A DNA stretch of 64,000 bases, taken from the NCBI GenBank assembly GCA_963969595.1, contig OZ018418.1:10917001-10981000 (forward strand), written 5' to 3'. A model generated the notes under the pieces. It ran no database searches. It was not told the DNA's origin and saw only the letters and a program-made list of their open reading frames with translations. A program made the translations under genes and the position numbers. Source of the stretch: Neckera pumila. Taxonomy: Eukaryota > Streptophyta > Bryopsida > Hypnales > Neckeraceae. Below, piece after piece: positions 44,491 to 56,957 of this stretch. Numbering within the stretch: the first letter of the stretch is position 1; the number at the start of each line of letters is the position of its first letter.

Positions 44491-46541
44491 ATGGCGGAAG
44501 GAACGTTGGCGCAGGGTCAAAAGATTGTTCCCACTGTCAAGCTCCTGTACCCCATCGTTCCAGAGGATTCCACTGAACGCTTAAAGTTAGAAGAAGATCT
44601 CTTCAACATAGGGTGTATTGAGTTGATCCAGCACCCCTGGACAGTTAGAAGTGAGGACTTTCTTTGTAAATTGATTATGGGAACGCCAAATCAGTTTGAA
44701 ATGACGGCAAGGGGTTGGTGGGCCTCTTGGACGGAAAAGATGTGGGCGGAAACTTACGGGTTCAAACAAACCGGATCCGGAAATGCGACCCGGATGGACA
44801 AGTATTACAACGAGAAGTTTAAAAAACCGTTGCACCACAAGGAGGGTTTCGCCATTAGTGGCTGCACAGACAAGTGCCACAGGCGGTTGTTAGATTTTTT
44901 TATTCCTATCGTGTATCCGGAAAAGCCGACAAGGGTTACGGTTACGGTGGCGAATACGATTTTCAGAGCAATTAAGGGCCAGGTCGTGAACTGGGCGACC
45001 ATAATCCACCAGAAGGTGAAGAAGATGGCAGGGGCTATCGACAAGGTCAAGCAGAGTCCGCTCAGCACCTACTTGTTCCATATGTATCATCATTTTGATT
45101 TTATGACCCCGCAGGAACAAGTAGCCTATGAGACCGGGATGCAGATCCTAAAATATGGATTCACAGAAGAGTTGAAGCCGACGGAAGAAACGCCACAAGA
45201 AGAAGAAGAAGAAGAAAAGGAGGATCCGGAACCGAAGCCGTTGGAGAAGAAAAAGCAACAGAAAACCACCAATCCGGACGCACGAAGAACGAGTTTGGAG
45301 GTGGCGGAACCGAATCCGTACTTGACCCAGCCACTACAGAAACTTCTAGTGAACTCGACTTTTATGAAGCCGAAACCTGATGGATGGTAAAGTGTCGAAA
45401 ATTGCACACCGACATGGCAGAGGTGATCACGGGCATCACCAAGGAGTTGAATGTAGAGACGGACCAGATCTTCAACGAGCTCCCGAAGTAACCGGATCCG
45501 GCATTACTCCAAGAGAAAGACAAGCAGATCGAGCTACTTAAGGCGGAACGGGATCACTACAAGAACAAGTTTCACTGGACGGAGGGTCAATTGCTCCCAG
45601 CCTGGAAGAAAGAGACGGATGCCCTGAAGTTAGTTAGGGATTTGAGGGTGTTGGTAGAAGAACCGGAACATCAAATTATCCGGTCCGCACTTTACACAAA
45701 GAAACTCGAGAATGACGGCATTGTTACCGGATCAAGAGTGTTGCAAGTCCTGGTCGATTACAAGGCTAAGATGAAGATCGTTTTGGACAAGATGCGGCAG
45801 CTGTTGGATCACCTGGATGTGGCCAAGGAGGACTTTGGGCCACTTCCGGATATCTTCATGGAGTCCCCAGGCAAACACGGAGAAGGAACTTTCGGGGCAT
45901 AAGAGGATCCAGGTCTGAAGTCTTTATTTAAAATACCTAAAGCACCTTCCTCAAGTCAGTTCCCAAAGTGGGGCTCAGTAAGCACTTTTGTCCCTTCCTC
46001 TCAGTCTCCAAGGGAAACCAAAAAGGCTGGGCAGAGGTTGCCAATCAGGAGGGATTTATTAGAGGGTTTGGAGACGATAAACTCGGCAAGAGAACACCCG
46101 GAGGGATTCCCTCACATGTGGCAAGCGTCGCCAGCATGGGGTGGAGAAATGATTGACTTAGGAGATCCGGCTCCAAAGGTGAGACCGGAAACCAGGCCGG
46201 AAACCCGGGTGAAGAAGAGGACGGAAATAGTGGAAGCCGAGGTTACGGATCCAGATGAAGAACTCAAGATTGTGGAGCCGGAGAAGCAACTGAAACTCCG
46301 GAAGTCTGAGAAGCGGAAACCAAAAGCTAAGAAGCCAATGAAACAACAGATTGAAGACTCCAAATCCGGTGAATTTGAGTCAGAATTAGAGTCTAAGGAG
46401 GATACGAAGGAGGAGGAGACATCTCGTGCAACCTATCAGAACCCGCCCCGAGCCGCCAAGATGACGCCAGCAAAGAGTTCCGGTTAGCCGACAACCAAAC
46501 AGGGAGCCAGAAGTTCAAAGAAATCCCGGGTGGACAAGTAG
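44491..46541 (+). pseudogene. Gag-like protein of copy C, most complete copy
   Basis: Open from ATG 44491 to 45390 (299 codons): MAEGTLAQGQKIVPTVKLLY, LFNIGCIELIQHPW, PNQFEMTARGWWASWTEKMW, FIPIVYPEKPTRVTVTVANT, LSTYLFHMYHHFDF, then a poly-Glu linker. After TAA 45388 the coding signal continues in another frame (VITGITKELNVETDQIFNEL), meets TAA near 45489, and runs through a coiled coil (KDKQIELLKAERDHYKNKFH) and LENDGIVTGSRVLQVLVDYK to TAA 45900. It then continues in frame through Ser/Pro and Lys/Glu-rich sequence to AKSSG, a TAG, and a basic end SSKKSRVDK. It shares domain order and the basic C-terminus with copy B. No protease, reverse transcriptase or integrase follows. Confidence 0.65.
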
Positions 46542-47280
46542 TTAGAAGAGAACTACTTGTAAAAGGTGGGTTAGAATTTAGATAGTTTAGTTCCGGAACC
46601 AGATTCCAAGCGTTGGTCCAGTTTCCGGAAACTTAGGGATAAAGACTTTCCGGTTTATTCGGGATTCCCTTGGTGTGTGCGGTTGGCCCGATTTGTGGGG
46701 AGCCATTTTTCACTTTTAGGGTATTGACTTTGGTTTTGTTTTGGGTTTTTAAAGGGCGGGCAAGTTAGTTGCCCATCATTCCCTCCTAGTTGATATTCAA
46801 TTGTATTTCATTTCCTTTTTGAAATCTGAGCCCTCAAGTATGCATTTTGGCTCTATCGGTGTATCCGGATTATGTTGATCTGTAGTCGGGGTATTAAAAG
46901 GAAAAGACGGGTGAGGAGGAATCCGGATTTAGGAGAATGCGGTCTGAATCAAGAGTGTACTATTGTAATGTTGTTGGACTGTTGACTTAGGAGCTGCGCA
47001 CAGTGTCTTTAAATTACCAGGAGAATAGTCCGGATCACAGAGTAGCGAGAAAGCAAGTCCGGTTGTCAAGCCGTGCAGAGGTAAGCACCCGCCCAAGGAA
47101 GCCCCCACCTTTCTGGAAGATCTGCCAACCTTAGAATTCATCTAACATCTAGAAAGATTACACCCCCGCATCTATTCCGGACTCTGAGATCTGTCGTTGT
47201 AGTAAGGGAGGGTGAAGTATTCATGAGTGACCTGCTGCCCGGAATCACCATCCGGAAGTTGTGAGGATCCGGATCTCTTT

Positions 47281-47600
47281 GTCTTGCTGCAACACCTTGA
47301 ATACTTGGGTGTTGTTATTTGTGTTTGTTAGAATTGTAGGAGAACCAGAGTGGTGAAGTCCCTACCCCTCAAAAGATCAACTAGTGGACCCTCTGAAGGT
47401 AAAACAGAGGTATCAAAAAACAGATTGGAAGAAGAGACGTAAACCGGATTCCGGAATTGTTAGGTTCCGGGTTTGTGTTCCAGACTGTGAAAGTATCCGA
47501 AAAATGGTAAGTTGGTGAGAAGAAAGAAAGAAAGAAAAGCCGGATAGCTAGAGTATGCTACATATATCCTGGAAATTCCCTGGGACGATAACTCGTGTCA
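47281..47600. other. Junction between copies C and D
   Basis: Contains TCCGGA words like the family (GTAAACCGGATTCCGGAATT) and an AAGAAAGAAAGAAAGAAAAG run at about 47520. It could be the 3' end of C, of D, or both. No coding region was seen. Confidence 0.4.
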
Positions 47601-49493
47601 TTTTAGCACAACATTGTGGCTAAAGATACTTACGCCTAGATTGCGCGTACGACACCTCCGGTACTACTTCTTTGGCCAAAGTCTGCAAGTAATTCCGAGC
47701 ATTTGCGACCTCCGGGAAACCTTCAAAATCCATCTCCCTACCCGGATCAAGTTGCCCCAGCAGATGCCGCATCTCCGCCAATACTTTCTCCATCCAGGCT
47801 TGGTAGTCGATGAACACCCTCAACACATTTGGTCTGGAAGGGTGAGCTTTGTCTGTAAGCTTGTTGGTGAAAAGCCGAGCTCTTAACACCTGCTCTGCCG
47901 GAGCTGCCACCAAGGCCGACAGATTCCGGACGAGGTTGGAAGCATTTGCCTCCTTTGTCCTTGCCACTTCTAGCTTGCTCTCTAGCTGGGCTACTTGGGA
48001 TTTGAGATCCGTCTTGTCCTGCTGTAGATTTCGGATGTGGAGCTCCTGCAACTTTAGTGTCCTCAGATCCGTCTTTTTCCGGATCGCGTCAGCTATCTGC
48101 TCCGGGCAATTCACTCCCAAGACTGTTATGGTTCCACTGATGTATTTTGCCATCTCATTGTGGATCAACCGACACTCATTGGCCCACTTATGTCCGCGCC
48201 CCCAGAACTCCTTCATGTACTCATTTTTCGGATATTCCAATTGTTGTTCGTCATCCGTAATCACCTGCTTGCCTCGTGCAGCTTGATCCATGGACTTCTG
48301 TCTCCTGATCCGCTTGTGCGTCAAGATTTCCTGCTCCGATTCCTCCTCTTCCGATTCTCCTTGGATGGGTTGATCCAATTAGACTTCTTCTGTAAACCCG
48401 TATTTTATGAACTCCTCTCCATGGATGTACGCATGCAGCTCCGGTTCATTCAAAAACCTTTGCTGATGGTAGAGGTGGAAAAGATATGGGTTGAGCGAGG
48501 TGGCTTTTCCGGAAGTTGCACGTGCGACTAACTTGGAGACTACGTCTGTGATAAGTCTACCTTAGTTCACCAATCTTCCTTCCATCGCTCCAAATATGGT
48601 GCTCGCAACTGTGGCCGTAACCTGGGTCGACTTCTCCAGATACAGAATCAAAATCAAAAACTCTAGAATCTGGCTATGCCTATCCTCCATACAGTCATGA
48701 ATACTATATCCCCCCTTATTGTGCGCCGGACCCCAAAACTAAGTCTGCTCGGTTCTATCGTTACGAGGAGCTAATCCAAATCCGGCTTTCCGGAACGAAT
48801 ATACCTATGCCCATATATCCTCCGTCCAGAGCTTGACTTGGCCTCTCACAGTCAACTAATATTGATTCGGAACTCCCGCTACAAGTTCCGCAATGATCTC
48901 ATCATTCTTCAAATTCCAAGGGCGCCGTAATAAACCGGCGCATCCTATCATTTCTAAATCCTCCTCCAAGTGCTTCCGGGCTTCCGGATCCTTAGGGATT
49001 GCCGGAGACATCATCCGGGCTGACCCTACCATAGCTTACCGACTTGCTAATCTAGTACAATCGGCACCAACCTCACCAATCTCTCCCTAGCACGGTCCTA
49101 ACTCACCACTCTTTCACTCTCTAAGCGCACATCACAAGTACAAGAAGAAAGAGAGAGAAAAAATGGGAGCGGAGACCTTAAGTACTTGACGCTCGGCCGA
49201 CAGTTCCCCAGGGGAACGGGTATGAGATCGTTCCCGTAACGGTGCCCTAGGGTCTCTAGGCCAAAAGGCTAACGATTGTAGGCCTTCCGGATCCATCTTT
49301 TGTCCTACGGCTTCCGTCTGTCACGGGAATATTTATCCGGTTTAGGAGTTCTAGCAATCCAAGTATCAGCTACTTCTAATTGCTTTGTAGCTGACCCGGA
49401 TTCTTAGATACTAATAACAAATTCAAAAAAATTTGACTATTCTAAGCCAATTTTAACCTATTTCCTATCTATTGGAGTTTCTGTATTCCCACA
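47601..49493 (-). mobile_element. Gag-like element copy D, inverted
   Basis: On the minus strand it begins at 49493 with TGTGGGAATAC, continues with the same 260 bp found at the left flank of CACTA-1 (copy A), then TACTTAAG at 49184-49177, the TCTTTCTTCTTGTACTTG leader, a GAGTGAAAGAGTGGTGAGTT phrase and the ORF. Its left (3') part lacks the tail domains seen in B and C, so it is truncated. Its 5' end abuts the CACTA-2 relic. Confidence 0.6.
47620..49032 (-). pseudogene. Gag-like protein of copy D
   Basis: A single frame from ATG at 49032 to the stop at 47620 carries five internal stops, at about 48855, 48786, 48735, 48561 and 48379. Readable parts: DPEARKHLEEDLEMIGCAGL, LRRPWNLKNDEIIAELVAGV, LILYLEKSTQVTATVASTIF, LNPYLFHLYHQQ, then LDQPIQGESEEEESEQEI, a helical part (EFWGRGHKWANECRLIHNEM), a coiled coil (LQQDKTDLKSQVAQLESKLE), and NVLRVFIDYQAWMEKVLAEM. 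The last 252 codons are open. Domain order equals copies B and C up to the second helical domain. Confidence 0.65.
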
Positions 49494-52400
49494 ATACATG
49501 TTATTATGTTACATGACTGGTGCAAGTGATGACTCAAATGGAACTTAGAAATGAGAGTTGTTTATTATCCATGCTTTGTAGTAATGTTTGTAAGTAACTT
49601 TGAGTTGTCTGTGACTGTGCATTGCTTATATGTACCAGTTTTAACTAAAGTAATTTTTGGAACTCGTGATCTGCAAACAGTGGACGGTCTAAACGTGAGG
49701 GGTCTAGCTTGTCATTAAAACAGAGAGGAGGAACCATATCGTCGCTTAGATGAAGACGAAGAGCATGGTGCATTCACTTGGCTGGATAGGACTGCCATTG
49801 ACATTGAGAGCATGGCTCGAGATGCGTTTGCTCACATGGATGACATTCATGATTCCGTTACGAATGAAGAGGGGCAAGGAGCAGGCGATGAAGATGACCC
49901 TGAAGAAGAGGAAGAGTTGAATGAGGTTGACATGGAGAACCTTTTGCAACAGTCGACTGAAAATGTATTTGAAGGCAATTAGGTGAACTGCCTACAATGC
50001 GCCATCATCATTTTCTCCCTTTGCAGCTTGTATTTTGTGCCATACACCTTCCTTGATGCTCTGCTAACTTGACTCGCTGGAGATGTGCTACCCACATCCA
50101 ATTGCTTTCCTAAAACTGCATACAAAGTGAAGAGCATTTTGATGAAGTGGGGGTTGTAGCACCGGCAATTTCATTGTTGCCCTGATGGGCATGTCCTAGA
50201 TGAAGAGGAAAATGAAAACCTAACAAGTTGTTTGACCTGCGATAGTCTGCGCTACGTTGAAGGCTCTAATAAAGTTCCTAAAAGAGTAGTCCGTTATTTT
50301 GATGTTGTGAAACATCTTTTGAGGTTGTTCAAGTGTCTCCAAATAGCAAAACATATGACCTGGTACAATACTAATAGATCTTGTAGTCAAAAAATGTAGT
50401 CCATAGCCGACAGTGAGCAGTGGAAGGCAATAGACGAAGCATATCCAGACTTTGAGTCGATTCTCACTAATTTGCAACTTGGATTATTAGGAGATGGCAT
50501 TATTCCTTTTAAGAATAATGCCATAAAGCACTCGACTTGGGTTCTATTGATAACCATCTACAACCTTCTACCATGGTTGTTGACTAAAAATTCTTCATAT
50601 CCCTTGCTGTATTAGTTCTCGGCCCCAAAGCTCCTACAGTTGATAACATTGACGTATTCTTTGCTCCTTTAGTCCATGATTTGCTCAAGCTATGGGAAGG
50701 AGTTCCGACAGTGAATATGTCTTAGCCGGAGGGGCAAAGGAAATTCACTTTGAGAGCTCTACTAATGTGGACCGTCAATGATTTTTCTGCATATGGACTA
50801 CTGTCAAGACATCAAGTCCACAGGTATAAAGGTTGTCCATTATGTAGACCAGAAACTTGTAGTGAGTATGCAATGCTTTTAGGAAAAATGATCTACCTAG
50901 GAGGTAGACGCTATTTGGATGCAAATCACAAATTATGGAGGGCAAGGGCTTCATTCAACAACCAATAAGAGTGGCACTTACCTCCTAGCAGACCAACAAG
51001 CAAAGAAGTATTGTGTTGGGGGACGCAAAGGTCAAGGTTCTTGTCCAATGGGGGAGTGGAGAATTTTGATGAAGATCTTGTGAAGTTGCATGGTATGAAA
51101 CGTTGCAATATTTTTTTCTTGCTTCCTTATTGGAAGGTGAGTGCTTTCAATTTATTCCGGAAAGACACAATCCTGTTCTATCATATGTAATTGTCATGAT
51201 AGGATTGTGGAAATAGTACTCATTGTGTAACAGTATAATGTGTACAGATTCTCAAGTTTAGTAACAGTCCTGGAGAGGAGAGAATGAAGGAGGTTTGAGA
51301 TGTAGAATATATTAGATGTGAAGTTTTGTTACTATAAGGAACATTGTATAATGAAATGATTATATAATTCATGCTCAAGGAAAGGTTTAATTCAAATTAT
51401 TGCAGAAAATGAATGACATAAATAGGAGAGAGGGTTGCTTGTAAGGGAGTCCCCCTTTTGTTGTTGAAGTCACCTAATCACGAATGTAGTGGAGAGGAAT
51501 CTCTTGTACCAATGTAATCCACCTTAAGGTGACCTTTAAAGAAGTGTTCTCCTTTTCATTGAAACTCAACTTCCTAAAATGTATATCAATAATATTTTGG
51601 TAGGAGAAAAAATTGTCATGTATCTTCTTCCTTTTAATTTATTGTTGACGTTTGTGGAATTTGTTACGGACTTTTTCAAGTTCACACTTAGCGGTCACGG
51701 TAAGTGATCTTCTCTATAAATGTGCAGTTTTAATTTATTGAAGGAAGATCAAGAAATGTACATGTATGCCATGATCATGTTAAAGATCAATTTCATGTAG
51801 AAGGCATTACTGCAGTTTTTTACAGCAGGGTTTTTGAATACATGGATTACAATAAAGAATGCATGGCCTGTACTGCTTGTGTCAATGGACAATGACGGTG
51901 TTAATAGTAACCGGATTGAAGAGTTTATACTTTAGAGAGTGACTTATATTTAGGCTTATTTCTTTAGATTGAGCAGTAGAGAAGAATTTTTTTTTTTTTT
52001 AGTTGTTGACAAATGAAAAGGAATTTCATCAACAATAATCCAAAAACAAATTGCAACCTTTAGTGGCTTGTGTAGATATCGTTAAAGTGCATGAGGGAAA
52101 TAAAAATCATGACTATTGAATAGGTGAGTTTGCAAAAATGTGTATTTATTTCTTTATGTGGTAAGATTTGATTAGGTATTTGTTTCTTGCCATGAACATT
52201 CATCTACTTTCCTCATTTTGGTAGAGGAACTTCATGTTCCAATAGCCATAATTAAAGGAATAGCGTATGTATAAGAAGGGATTATGTACCTGCTCTCCTC
52301 AATCTGCTGTTTTATTTCAAAAATGTAATTAGCAATACAGAGTTTTCAACTTGTAGGGTCATGAAGTGTGCAATGTGTGATAGCTATGTTCATCACATGT

Positions 52401-53157
52401 AGTAGTGATTCTGAGTATTGGATCTCTTGTAAACTGGAACATGGAATGGTTTATGATATGTAAAGAAGTTTAGCAAGTGTGTTTTTTGACAAAATTCACT
52501 GTCATCCGTAGTCTACAGAGGTAAAACTCATTTTGGCAATTACATGGGGGTAGAAACGCCATGGGAATTATATAATTCCTTCATTTCTCAAAGGTAGCAA
52601 AAGGTGTAAGAAGTATATTTAGTAAGTTTGTTAGAATTCTTTCATGATGAAGGTGTATATATTCATGGAAAACTTAAAAGAACTTGGGAAGAGAAGCATT
52701 CCAAATAACAGATTAATAAAATCTCTTTATTAAAATTAAAGAGACCCATGGAGTTTGTATTCTCTATAGATGATAAGCAAGTGGAATAGTGTCGCAGTCT
52801 TGTTTGGGAAGCAATTACAAAACATGTTGGATTGTTTCATAGAAGCTATAAACCTCCTGTGAGGCAGCAAGTTCAAGCAGAATCTTGAGATAATGCAGAT
52901 TGTTTATTGTTGTGGCATTTTTAACGTTCCTTGTACCGAGGATTGAGTTCTTTGGAATTCATGGAATCTTTAGAATTGATTCCAAAGAACATCAAGTGGT
53001 CTATGGCATTTTGTTAGAATGGCTGCTACAAATTTCATTTTTAATGGAATGTAGAAAAATTAAGAAACTAACAAATGCAGTGTTCAAACTATGCACTTTG
53101 AAGTACATTGAAGTTATTCTTTGATGTATAATAGGCCCCATTACCTTGTACAATGTG

Positions 53158-53175
53158 CACTACTAGAAATGAAGG
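53158..53175 (+). mobile_element. Candidate CACTA left terminus inside the CACTA-2 intron
   Basis: CACTACTAGAAATGAAGG is a typical plant CACTA terminal sequence. A matching right end was not found inside the intron. The nearest candidate is TTTTCTACTAGTG at 59718-59730, downstream of the gene. It may mark a nested or truncated insertion. Confidence 0.35.
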
Positions 53176-54201
53176 TTTTCATTTTGAATTGTCAGCCATA
53201 TATGTTGGTTTTTAATGTACTACAACTTATAAGTTGCATGCATAGACAGTTGAACCATAAATAGTTAAATGAAATGGTAAACACAAAGTAAGTAGATAAT
53301 GAAAGGAACAGGTGCAAAAAGCTTCAATACAAAACTTATGAAGAGGTGAATTGTTGGAATTCACAAATGCTATAGTGTATGTGCATTCTAGAAAGTATAA
53401 GAAAATGTTCAAGTCAGACAAATTTAAACATCACTCAAATGGAATAAGAAGAAGAGTGAAGGAGGTTTATGTACTTCATGAAGATTACAAACATAGAAAG
53501 TCGTAAACTATGTTTCAAATGTGAGTGACACTGTCATGAAGCCATTGAAGTATGAAGAAATTAGTGTTCAAGGAGGAAAAGATGGGGGAAGATAGTGATT
53601 TCTGGATGCAGGGTATTTAACCCTGTTCGTCCACAAAGTCTTTAGAGTTGATTGTATAGGAAGAGTCAGCTTTTGAAGAAAATGTTTGAGGTGCCCTTTT
53701 TTTTTTTTTTTACAACAGGCAGAAGGGAAGGGAATTGCAGTATAAGTATCGACAAATTTATCTATTGTATAGTACAAGCCCGCAAAGGCAGAAACTGACA
53801 ATGGATGGGTCATTTGTTTGTGTATTGAAATACATGATTTTGAATTTGTTAATTTCTTTTGTAGAAATGGGCTTTGAGTGATAAAAAATATCTAGTGACA
53901 GAGTTTATATGAATGACTTGTGGCTAAAATTTTTGAAAGAAGTAAAATGATGTATATGTTTTATTCGCACGAGTGATAGTCGCCATATGCAAAGATGTAC
54001 ATGAAGTTACTGTACGTTGGAGTTCAATTGTCAATTGCAAGCTGTTGCTAATGAGCTCACTGTGTGATGCAGAGACATAAGCTAACATGTATAGAATGGA
54101 AGGCAATTCAAATTTATTGAAGAAAAATCCCAATAAATTCAAAACGTGGACATCCAGAATGCACTAGTGGGATTTCTATTGCAATGGGGTATGTTATGTA
54201 C

Positions 54202-54278
54202 AGTTCATAGTTTCACAATAATGTAGTTCATAGTTTCACAATAATGTAGTTCATAGTTTCACAATAATGTAGTTCATA
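54202..54278. repeat. 23-bp tandem repeat, 3.3 copies
   Basis: AGTTCATAGTTTCACAATAA plus TGT repeats without change at 54202, 54225 and 54248, with a partial fourth copy at 54271. Identity between units points to recent expansion. Confidence 0.9.
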
Positions 54279-55218
54279 TTAAGAAATAATGTTTACTGTG
54301 CTTGAATTGTTTTTGCCAGGATCTACCAGTGCTTCATATTTTGGATGTCATGCACTGCAAAAAAAACTTGTCAAAGAACATATTGAGGACCACAATGGGT
54401 GAGAAGGACACAGCAGCTATGAGAGCTGACATGCAGGCCCGCGGTATTCGACCTCATCTCCATTTGCGGCCTTGTGGTGCAAACGATGATAAGCTATACA
54501 TGCCAAATGCATTGTATGTGTTGTCAGCAAATGATAAGGCAAAGGTGTTTCGAGTGTTGAAGAATTTGAGGACACCTATGCACTATGTGTCTGCACTGCA
54601 TAATAAAATTAGCAAAGGGAAGCTAAGTGGTTTGGAGTCGCATGACTTTCATGTACTCTTGCAACAGATTTTACCATTATGTTATAGGAGAGTTTCAAAT
54701 AAGGGTCTCACTTGAGCAGTCATACGATTGGGCAAATTGTTTAGGAAGCTGTATGCGAAGTCAGTGAATAGGGATGAGAAGGACCACTTGCAAGCAAATG
54801 GAGTGGAGACTATGTGCATATTAGAGAAAGAGATGCCCCCCTCCTTTTTTGACATCATGTCACACATGCCGAACCATTTGGTGAAAGAATTGTTTCTGTG
54901 TGGTCCCGTTCATACGAGATGGATGTATCCATATGAACGGTACTTCAAGAATTTGAAAGGGTATGTCAGGAACTTGGCCAAACTTGAGGGCAGCATTGCC
55001 CAAGGTTATAAAATGGAAGAGGCGTTGGGCTTCATTACGAAGTACATGTCGGAATATAACTTGACATCTTAAAGAGTTTGTGATGACAAAGAGGAGCCAA
55101 CAATGGTAGACAAGATTGTGGAGGGTAAAGGGAAGAAGAAGTTGCTGTCAGAAGAATTACGGAGTGCAATGCATGAATTTGTTTTGGACAATGCATCCCA
55201 CATTGAGCCATATTGCCG

Positions 55219-56957
55219 GTGAGTTTTCTACAATCCACCAATAGGAAACCCCTTACCTATACAAATTCTGGTCAATAGTGTTAGCTTTTGTTTGGCCTAC
55301 AACGGAACAAGTGTTGTGTGCCTCGAATACAATAATTGAAGATGTTGGTGGATCTTACTGTTAGTATGAAGTCTTAGTGATAAGAAATGAGTAACTATAA
55401 AAGCCAATTGAAGCTTGAATTGCAGTAGGTGAAATAGAAGTAGGTTATACGAGACGCGGGAGCAAACCAATTGTCAATCCACAGTAGTGGAATACATTGC
55501 ATGGACTTGTTTGGTTGGAGGTGCTTTGTGTGTCAAAGACATGGGTTGCTTTCAAAATGTTTGAAGAGTGGAGGATGTTGATTTTCACCTAGTTATGGTA
55601 TAAAATAGGAGAGGAGATTTAGCATTGATAAGAAGTTTAATTTTAAAGCAGCAGCTTAAGAAGTATTTGCCGTTCAGGGAAGTTTAGTAGCTTGAATTAA
55701 TATCCAGAAATTTTGAGAAGGAGAAGCAGAACTTGCATGACCCCATGCTATTTTATATGAATGGTACCTATGTGGAAGAGCTAAAGAGGTTTTGGAGTAG
55801 AAATGCAGTGGTCATGAAAATCGAGCACAAGCAGGAACTAAAAGCTCTGGTAAATTGAAGATAGCAAGAAGTACCTCTAAGCCATGATTGGTGTTGGAGG
55901 GTAATAATATTTAGAGTGGAGCACAATATTTTAATATATTTGTTCATGTTAGACAATATTGTTTACACTACATTGAAGTGGGAACTAATGTGGGGAATCA
56001 TTTATCACTGAATTTGCTAAATTTTTGCTTCAATATCACAAATGCTTACAGAGTACTATGCTAGTGAAGTAATGGTGTAAGAGTGTAGGGCATTTGAGTA
56101 GGCTAAGTGTTTGAGGAATGTGGAGGCAATAACTTGGAAATAAGGTAAGTGCACCTTAAATTGCACAGTTAAGCAATTTAGCATGGTTTTCACTATTGTA
56201 TTGAAAAAAACTTGTAGAGTCCCATTGCTAGTCAAAACAGGATTGTAAATTCTCTTAGATTGCATTTTTTGGATACTGTGAGAATAAACTACAAATTTTC
56301 AAAGTACTGAAAATAGGTGCACCTAAAAGCAATCATAGAGTCATATGAATAGTGAAAGTACATTATAGGCAAGAATATCTAGTGTGCAATTTTAGGAACC
56401 GTGCAATTTTAGGTGTAGTTACTTTAGTGTTTAAGGAGTCCACAACAGCAAAAGGGAATGTCAATTGGCAGGTGGGGACTAGTGAAGTGGGATTCATAAG
56501 ATGGTAGAGCTTCAGAAGTGGTGATTATGCAAGCGAAGGGATGTTGTAATCATGGACTTCACTCCTGTGAAATGTGGTCCTGCCAATTCTTTGCAAATTT
56601 GAAGCTTCATTCACTCTGACCATAGAGAATAATGTATACATGGGAATAGATCAGAGGAAATGAAGCCAAGTCTACAAGCTGCCATGATGAATTGTCATCA
56701 GTAGAGGGTCATTTCTTGTTTTGGACATGAAAAGAAAAGGTCACATGGTGTTAATGGCTTCAATAGCACAGTCAAAAATAAGTCTAAGTGTCTGGATTGA
56801 AGTTTTTTGAGTGCATTAGTTTCTGCTTAAGTTCCTTAATTAGATATATGTTATTGAATAGACAAAGTCATTGCATGAACATAGGAGTAGTCCTATGTTC
56901 AAGTGAGTGAGTGCTGGGGAATTAAAATGATCTAAAAAGCTTTGGAATGCATTGTAG
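55219..56957 (+). other. Intron of CACTA-2 between the DUF4218 exon and the next exon
   Basis: From the donor CCGGTGAGTT at 55219 to the acceptor ATTGTAG at 56957. AT-rich, no coding sequence recognised. It is 1.7 kb, against about 350 bp for the equivalent intron in CACTA-1 (30364-30017). Confidence 0.5.

Larger units (their letters stand above)
44030..47280 (+). mobile_element. Gag-like element copy C
   Basis: Follows copy B directly in the same orientation. Its leader from about 44030 (AAATCCGGGTTAGTTTAGGA) matches the leader of B from about 40945 but lacks the TGTGGGAATAC start, so it is truncated at the left or formed by recombination with B. TACTTAAG lies at 44324-44331. Tandem head-to-tail copies with a shared junction can arise by unequal recombination between related elements. 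Confidence 0.6.
51137..54320 (+). other. Large intron of CACTA-2, possibly with nested insertion
   Basis: Lies between the donor at 51137 (GGAAGGTGAGTG) and the acceptor TTTTGCCAG at 54320. It is AT-rich and without coding sequence, and 20 times longer than the matching 150-bp intron of CACTA-1 (31749-31600), so later insertions are likely. A CACTA-like terminus, CACTACTAGAAATGAAGG, lies at 53158. A 23-bp tandem repeat lies at 54202-54278. Confidence 0.5.

Noticed and set aside
54160..54175. CACTAGTG at 54165 as the right end for the CACTACTAGAAA terminus at 53158.
   Set aside because: The sequence inside it does not complement the left terminus beyond CACTA.
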